Below, one piece after another: positions 29,841 to 33,006 of a stretch of 33,006 nucleotides of DNA; the first letter of the stretch is position 1, and every line of letters begins with the position of its first letter. Position numbers and translations under genes: made by a program. The notes under the pieces are model-generated. The model saw nothing but the letters and a program-made list of their open reading frames with translations. It was not told the origin of the DNA and made no database searches. Origin of the DNA: Methanomassiliicoccaceae archaeon UBA480 (GTDB lineage Archaea; Thermoplasmatota; Thermoplasmata; Methanomassiliicoccales; Methanomethylophilaceae); the NCBI GenBank assembly GCA_002506425.1, contig DAXO01000032.1, positions 1-33,006 of the forward strand, written 5' to 3'.

Positions 29841-30638
29841 TCACTCCTCTTCGATGATCTCTTCAGGAGCACCTGCGAACTTGACCAGCGCGAAGGCCTC
29901 CATGAAATGGAGCCTTCCGGGAAGCACCAGGGTGAACAGAGGCTCACCGAGATCCATCTTGAGGAGGTCCTGCGGATATCCGGCGAAGACCTTCTCGTCC
30001 GGGGACCCGACACGGGATGCCACGCAGAGCAGGGTCTTGTCGTCGATCAGGCCCTCCTTCCACTCCTCCTCTCCGGCCAGGAGCCACTCGATGGCCTGGT
30101 GGGCGGTCATGTATCTGAGCTCGTCGGCGCGGATATCGAGGAGGATCATCGTGTGCAGGCCGCGCTTCTTGTTCTCCATGATATGGTCGTAGGGGGACTT
30201 GGGGTGGTAGTTCTCCTCCATGAACGGCAGAGTGACGGTCCTTCCGAACTTGTAGTGCTGCAGCCCAAGGGACGTGGGGCATGCGGAGAAAATGGATATC
30301 CCGTGGAACAGGCGGACGGGGATCCCGGCCTCAGAAGCCTGTATCCTGAGGTCCACATGGGTGGTCGCGGACATCGTATCACCGGCCGTGATAAAGCCCA
30401 CCCTCATGGTCTTCGCATCGGAGATGATGTCGTCGCATTCCTCGACCTGGGATCTGTACAGGATATGGATCTTCTTGCCGATCGCCTTCTCAAGATCCTC
30501 CGGCTTCGTTCCTATGAGAACGGAGGTATAGAACTCGGCGTAGATCTTGTCGCATTCCTTCAGTGCGTTCAGCGCCTTCACGGTCATTCCGTCTGTGCCG
30601 CTGAGACCCAGACCGACGAAAACGAGCTCGGATGCCAT
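29841..30638 (-). CDS. dph5: Diphthine synthase Dph5
   Basis: A 265-aa SAM-dependent methyltransferase of the diphthamide pathway, which methylates the modified histidine of elongation factor 2. FVGLGLSGTDGMTVKALNAL at the N-terminus, ITAGDTMSATTHVDLRIQA, FHGISIFSACPTSLGLQHYKFG and LLDIRADELRYMT are characteristic. Length fits (about 260 aa). The TATA box is 26 nt ahead of the ATG, implying a leaderless transcript. Confidence 0.95.
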   Translation of the reverse strand: MASELVFVGLGLSGTDGMTVKALNALKECDKIYAEFYTSVLIGTKPEDLEKAIGKKIHILYRSQVEECDDIISDAKTMRVGFITAGDTMSATTHVDLRIQASEAGIPVRLFHGISIFSACPTSLGLQHYKFGRTVTLPFMEENYHPKSPYDHIMENKKRGLHTMILLDIRADELRYMTAHQAIEWLLAGEEEWKEGLIDDKTLLCVASRVGSPDEKVFAGYPQDLLKMDLGEPLFTLVLPGRLHFMEAFALVKFAGAPEEIIEEE

Positions 30639-30657
30639 GCACTCCGATTGGGGACAG

Positions 30658-30667
30658 GCTATAAAAG
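30658..30667 (-). promoter_or_regulatory. TATA box of dph5
   Basis: CTTTTATAGC on the minus strand, centred about 26 nt before the ATG at 30638. Confidence 0.6.
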
Positions 30668-30740
30668 GATGCGATACGGGCGCAAGGCTCAGAAGAAGAC
30701 ATCGGAAAGGTTTGAGAGGGGCCGGAGCCCCTCGATGGTT

Positions 30741-32837
30741 TCACTCCTTGACGAGGGTGCACAGGGCGTCGACGGCCCAGCATCCCTTGCCCTTGAGCCC
30801 CACGATGACGGGATTGATCTCGAGCTCGTGGATCTCGGGGTTCTCGATAGCGATGAGGACCATCCTCTTGATGACGTCCTTCATGGCATCGATGTCCGCC
30901 TCGGGGAGTCCCCTGGCGCCGGACATGAGCTTGTATGCCTTGGTGCTCTTGATCATCTCATCGAGCTGCTGCTCGGTCATGGGCACGTGGGCCTGGGAGA
31001 TCTCCCTGAGGATCTCGACGTAAATTCCTCCGAGACCGAAGGAGATGACGGGTCCGAACTGCGGGTCCCTGATCATGGACAGGATGACCTCCTGGCCGGA
31101 GACCATCTGCTGGATGGAGACTCCGTCAATCCTCGCGTTGGGAGCGGCCTTGGTGCAGGACTCCATGATCTTGTTGTAGGCGGCGACAGCCTCGGCGGAG
31201 TTCTTGACTCCGACGACGACCCCTCCGACATCGGTCTTGTGCTGGATGTCGGGGGACACGATCTTCATGACCACGGGATATCCGATCTTGTCGCAGGCGG
31301 ATGCGGCATCGTCGGCGCACCTGACGAGGGCCTCGCCGGGGGTCGGGATCCCGTATGCTGCGAAGATCTCCTTGCCCTCGGCCTCTGTGAGAGATCCGCG
31401 TCCCTCGGACCTGACCTTGGCGATGATCTTCTCGGAGACCTTCCTTCCGGAGATGGCGGGGACCTTGAGCGGATCCTGGCGCTCGTCCTTCCTGATGGTG
31501 TACCTCCTGAGTATGGAGAGGGCACGGACCGCCCTGTCGGGGGTCGGGTAGGTGGGGACCTTGCCCTCCTTGAGGATGGCGTTGGCCCTGTCGCACTTGG
31601 CGCCGCCGGCGAAACAGACGGTGGTGGGAACGGGTATGTCGTCCCTCATCTCCACGATGATCCTCGCGACGGATTCGAGATCGGCAGTGTCGAGAGGGGA
31701 TCCCATGATGACGAGACCGCCCACGTTGGGATCCTTGGTGACGATGTCGATGACCTCTCTGAAGTACTCGGCCTTGGCGTCTCCGCGGACATCGATGGGG
31801 TTGGTGAGTCCGGCGACGGTGGGGACGCGCCTCTTGATCTCCTCGATGGTCTCGTCGGAGAACTTGACCGCGTTTATATGGGGCGCATCGAAAGCCGCAT
31901 CCGCGGACATGACTCCGAGACCTCCGGCGTTGGTGATGATCGCGATGCCGTCCTTCTTCATCGGGCTGCAGGTGCTGAAGACCGCGAGGGCGTCGAACAT
32001 CTCGTCGAGGTCCATCGCCCTGAAGATGTTGAGCTTGTTGAAGATCACGTTGTTGACCGCATCGGAGCCGGCGAGGGAGCCGGTGTGGGAGGAGGCCGCG
32101 GCGGATCCCGCCTGGGTCCTTCCGGACTTGAAGATGACGATGGGCTTCTTCACCTTCATGTTCTCGACGGCGCTGACGAACTTCTCTCCGTCGGAGATGC
32201 CCTCGCAGTACATTCCGATGACCTTGGTCTCGGGGTCCTCCGCGATGGACTCGAGGAGATCGGCCTCGTCGACGTCGGCCTTGTTCCCGAACGTGATGAA
32301 GTGGGCGAGACCCATCTTGTTGGCCACGGCCCAGTCGATGATGGAGGAGCCGACGGCCCCGGACTGGGAGAAGATGGTGATGTTCCCTTCCTCGGGGAGC
32401 ATGTGGGTGAATGTCGCGTTGATCCCCTTGCCGGCGCACATGAGACCGAAGCAGTTGGGACCCAGGAACCTGACTCCAGCATCCTTGGCAGCCTTGACGA
32501 GCTCCTTCTCGAGCTCTGCCCCCTCAGGGGAATCCTCCTTGAAGCCGGCGGTGAGGATGGTGGCGTATTTGATGCCAGCCTCCTTCATCTTGGCGATCTC
32601 GCCTGCGACGAGGGGAGCCTTGACGGCCACGACGGCGAGGTCGATGGGTTCGCCGACATCGGTGACGGACGGGTAGGCCTTGAGGCCCATGATCTCCCCG
32701 CCCTTGGGGTTGATTGGATAGAGTTTGCCCTTGAAGCCGGCGTTCAGCATGTTCTTCACGAGCATTCCGCCCAGCTTCGTCTCATCGTTGGATGCGCCGA
32801 TAATGGCTACGGAGTTGGGACTGAGTAGTTCCTTCAT
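30741..32837 (-). CDS. Acetate-CoA ligase (ADP-forming), fused alpha-beta subunits
   Basis: A 698-aa ADP-forming acyl-CoA synthetase that interconverts acetate, CoA and ATP with acetyl-CoA, ADP and phosphate. Order: CoA-binding domain (SVAIIGASNDETKLGG from residue 9), CoA-ligase domains with FSQSGAVGSSIIDW and the phospho-histidine loop ASSHTGSLAGSDA, ITNAGGLGVMSADA, then the ATP-grasp domain (about 470-698: EIFAAYGIPTPGEAL, YPVVMKIVSPDIQHKTDVGGV, ISFGLGGIYVEILREIS, ELEINPVIV). It may let the cell use acetate as carbon source or gain ATP; the substrate acyl group cannot be fixed from sequence. The ATG is 27 nt from a TATA element. Confidence 0.94.
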   Translation of the reverse strand: MKELLSPNSVAIIGASNDETKLGGMLVKNMLNAGFKGKLYPINPKGGEIMGLKAYPSVTDVGEPIDLAVVAVKAPLVAGEIAKMKEAGIKYATILTAGFKEDSPEGAELEKELVKAAKDAGVRFLGPNCFGLMCAGKGINATFTHMLPEEGNITIFSQSGAVGSSIIDWAVANKMGLAHFITFGNKADVDEADLLESIAEDPETKVIGMYCEGISDGEKFVSAVENMKVKKPIVIFKSGRTQAGSAAASSHTGSLAGSDAVNNVIFNKLNIFRAMDLDEMFDALAVFSTCSPMKKDGIAIITNAGGLGVMSADAAFDAPHINAVKFSDETIEEIKRRVPTVAGLTNPIDVRGDAKAEYFREVIDIVTKDPNVGGLVIMGSPLDTADLESVARIIVEMRDDIPVPTTVCFAGGAKCDRANAILKEGKVPTYPTPDRAVRALSILRRYTIRKDERQDPLKVPAISGRKVSEKIIAKVRSEGRGSLTEAEGKEIFAAYGIPTPGEALVRCADDAASACDKIGYPVVMKIVSPDIQHKTDVGGVVVGVKNSAEAVAAYNKIMESCTKAAPNARIDGVSIQQMVSGQEVILSMIRDPQFGPVISFGLGGIYVEILREISQAHVPMTEQQLDEMIKSTKAYKLMSGARGLPEADIDAMKDVIKRMVLIAIENPEIHELEINPVIVGLKGKGCWAVDALCTLVKE

Positions 32838-32858
32838 GGGTCGCGTATCCTGGATTCT

Positions 32859-32895
32859 TCATAAAAAGGTTTCTTAGAATTCGTAGAAACCTGAC
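32859..32895 (-). promoter_or_regulatory. Promoter of the acyl-CoA synthetase with overlapping inverted repeat
   Basis: CCTTTTTATG (minus strand, 32861-32869) is the TATA element. Directly upstream, 32869-32890 form an imperfect palindrome with arms GTTTCTTAGAA/TTCGTAGAAAC, whose GTTTCT and AGAAAC ends are exact, centred on GAATTC. It overlaps the TFB-recognition position, a suitable site for a regulator. Confidence 0.45.
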
Positions 32896-33006
32896 AAATA
32901 TCGAATAATTCTCTACGAATTTCGAATTTTTGCATTGAAAATCTCACGGATTCAGTAAAAATACGACTATCGTACGATTATTCCTCGTACATACAAGGCC
33001 CATAGC
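32896..33006. other. AT-rich intergenic tail with no gene
   Basis: AT-rich sequence upstream of the acyl-CoA synthetase, containing a further inverted copy of TTCGTAGA (TCTACGAA at 32912-32919) and ATCGTACGAT, a palindrome at 32972-32981. No open frame or RNA gene recognised; continues past the window. Confidence 0.4.

Noticed and set aside
29835..32828. 997-aa plus-strand frame opposite dph5 and the acyl-CoA synthetase
   Set aside because: The product is Asp/Gly/Leu repetitive-looking because it mirrors codon bias of the opposite genes; no homology or ribosome-binding site.

Overview
The window comes from a methanogenic archaeon, most likely a member of the Methanomassiliicoccales (H2-dependent methylotrophic Thermoplasmatota). 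The domain is fixed by archaeal information-processing genes (Rpo7, Spt4, S24e, S27ae, deoxyhypusine synthase, diphthine synthase, Trm5), the archaeal phosphomevalonate dehydratase, archaeal-type corrinoid enzymes (CobT, CobY, CbiZ) and TATA boxes about 25 nt ahead of start codons. A MtaA/MtbA-type methylcobalamin:coenzyme M methyltransferase, ADP-forming acetyl-CoA synthetase and HypF fit a methyl-reducing methanogen. About 28 genes end in TGA, four or five in TAA and none in TAG, as expected where TAG is reserved for pyrrolysine. DUF1846, DUF6485, the degenerate metallo-beta-lactamase and the HxlR regulator look like genes shared with anaerobic gut bacteria, so a host-associated lineage is plausible.

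Layout. 1-2604 (minus): 3'-truncated DUF1846 gene, then the two subunits of phosphomevalonate dehydratase, the small one fused to a Nudix hydrolase. 2679-5034: fluoride channel crcB, HxlR regulator, degenerate MBL-fold protein, 50-aa Cys-rich protein, YbaK deacylase. 5140-10485 (plus): pyrophosphatase, ArsD-like protein, then hypF, an ApgM-like phosphatase and cobT. 10412-15046 (minus): corrinoid assembly and salvage operon cobD-cbiB-cbiZ-cobS-cobY. 15125-17102 (minus): tRNA-Arg(CCG) and the rpo7-spt4-dephospho-CoA kinase-rps24e-rps27ae operon. 17178-20730: a MetV-like Cys-rich protein, and divergently a deoxyhypusine synthase, a divergent isopropylmalate-dehydrogenase-like protein whose stop codon is missing, and the corrinoid:CoM methyltransferase. 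20815-22553: tRNA-Leu(GAG), an S66 peptidase and a Dcd/dUTPase-family protein sharing one central TATA element. 22774-29665 (minus): an unusual corrinoid-uptake operon followed by trm5. 29841-32837 (minus): diphthine synthase and ADP-forming acetyl-CoA synthetase.

How they work together. Much of the window concerns corrinoids: import (transcobalamin-like lipid-anchored or membrane-anchored proteins, BtuF, permease, ATPase), salvage (CbiZ removes the foreign lower-ligand loop), rebuilding (CobD, CbiB, CobY, CobT, CobS), and use (methylcobalamin:CoM methyltransferase). The most unusual object is the uptake operon: three consecutive proteins each carry a transcobalamin C-terminal-like (DUF4430-like) domain, and the permease is fused behind an extracellular beta-propeller.

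No IS element, CRISPR array or phage gene was seen. No stretch over 300 nt lacks a gene; the longest gaps are 22554-22773, which holds strong RNA hairpins, and 29666-29840 and 32838-33006, which hold promoter and terminator signals.
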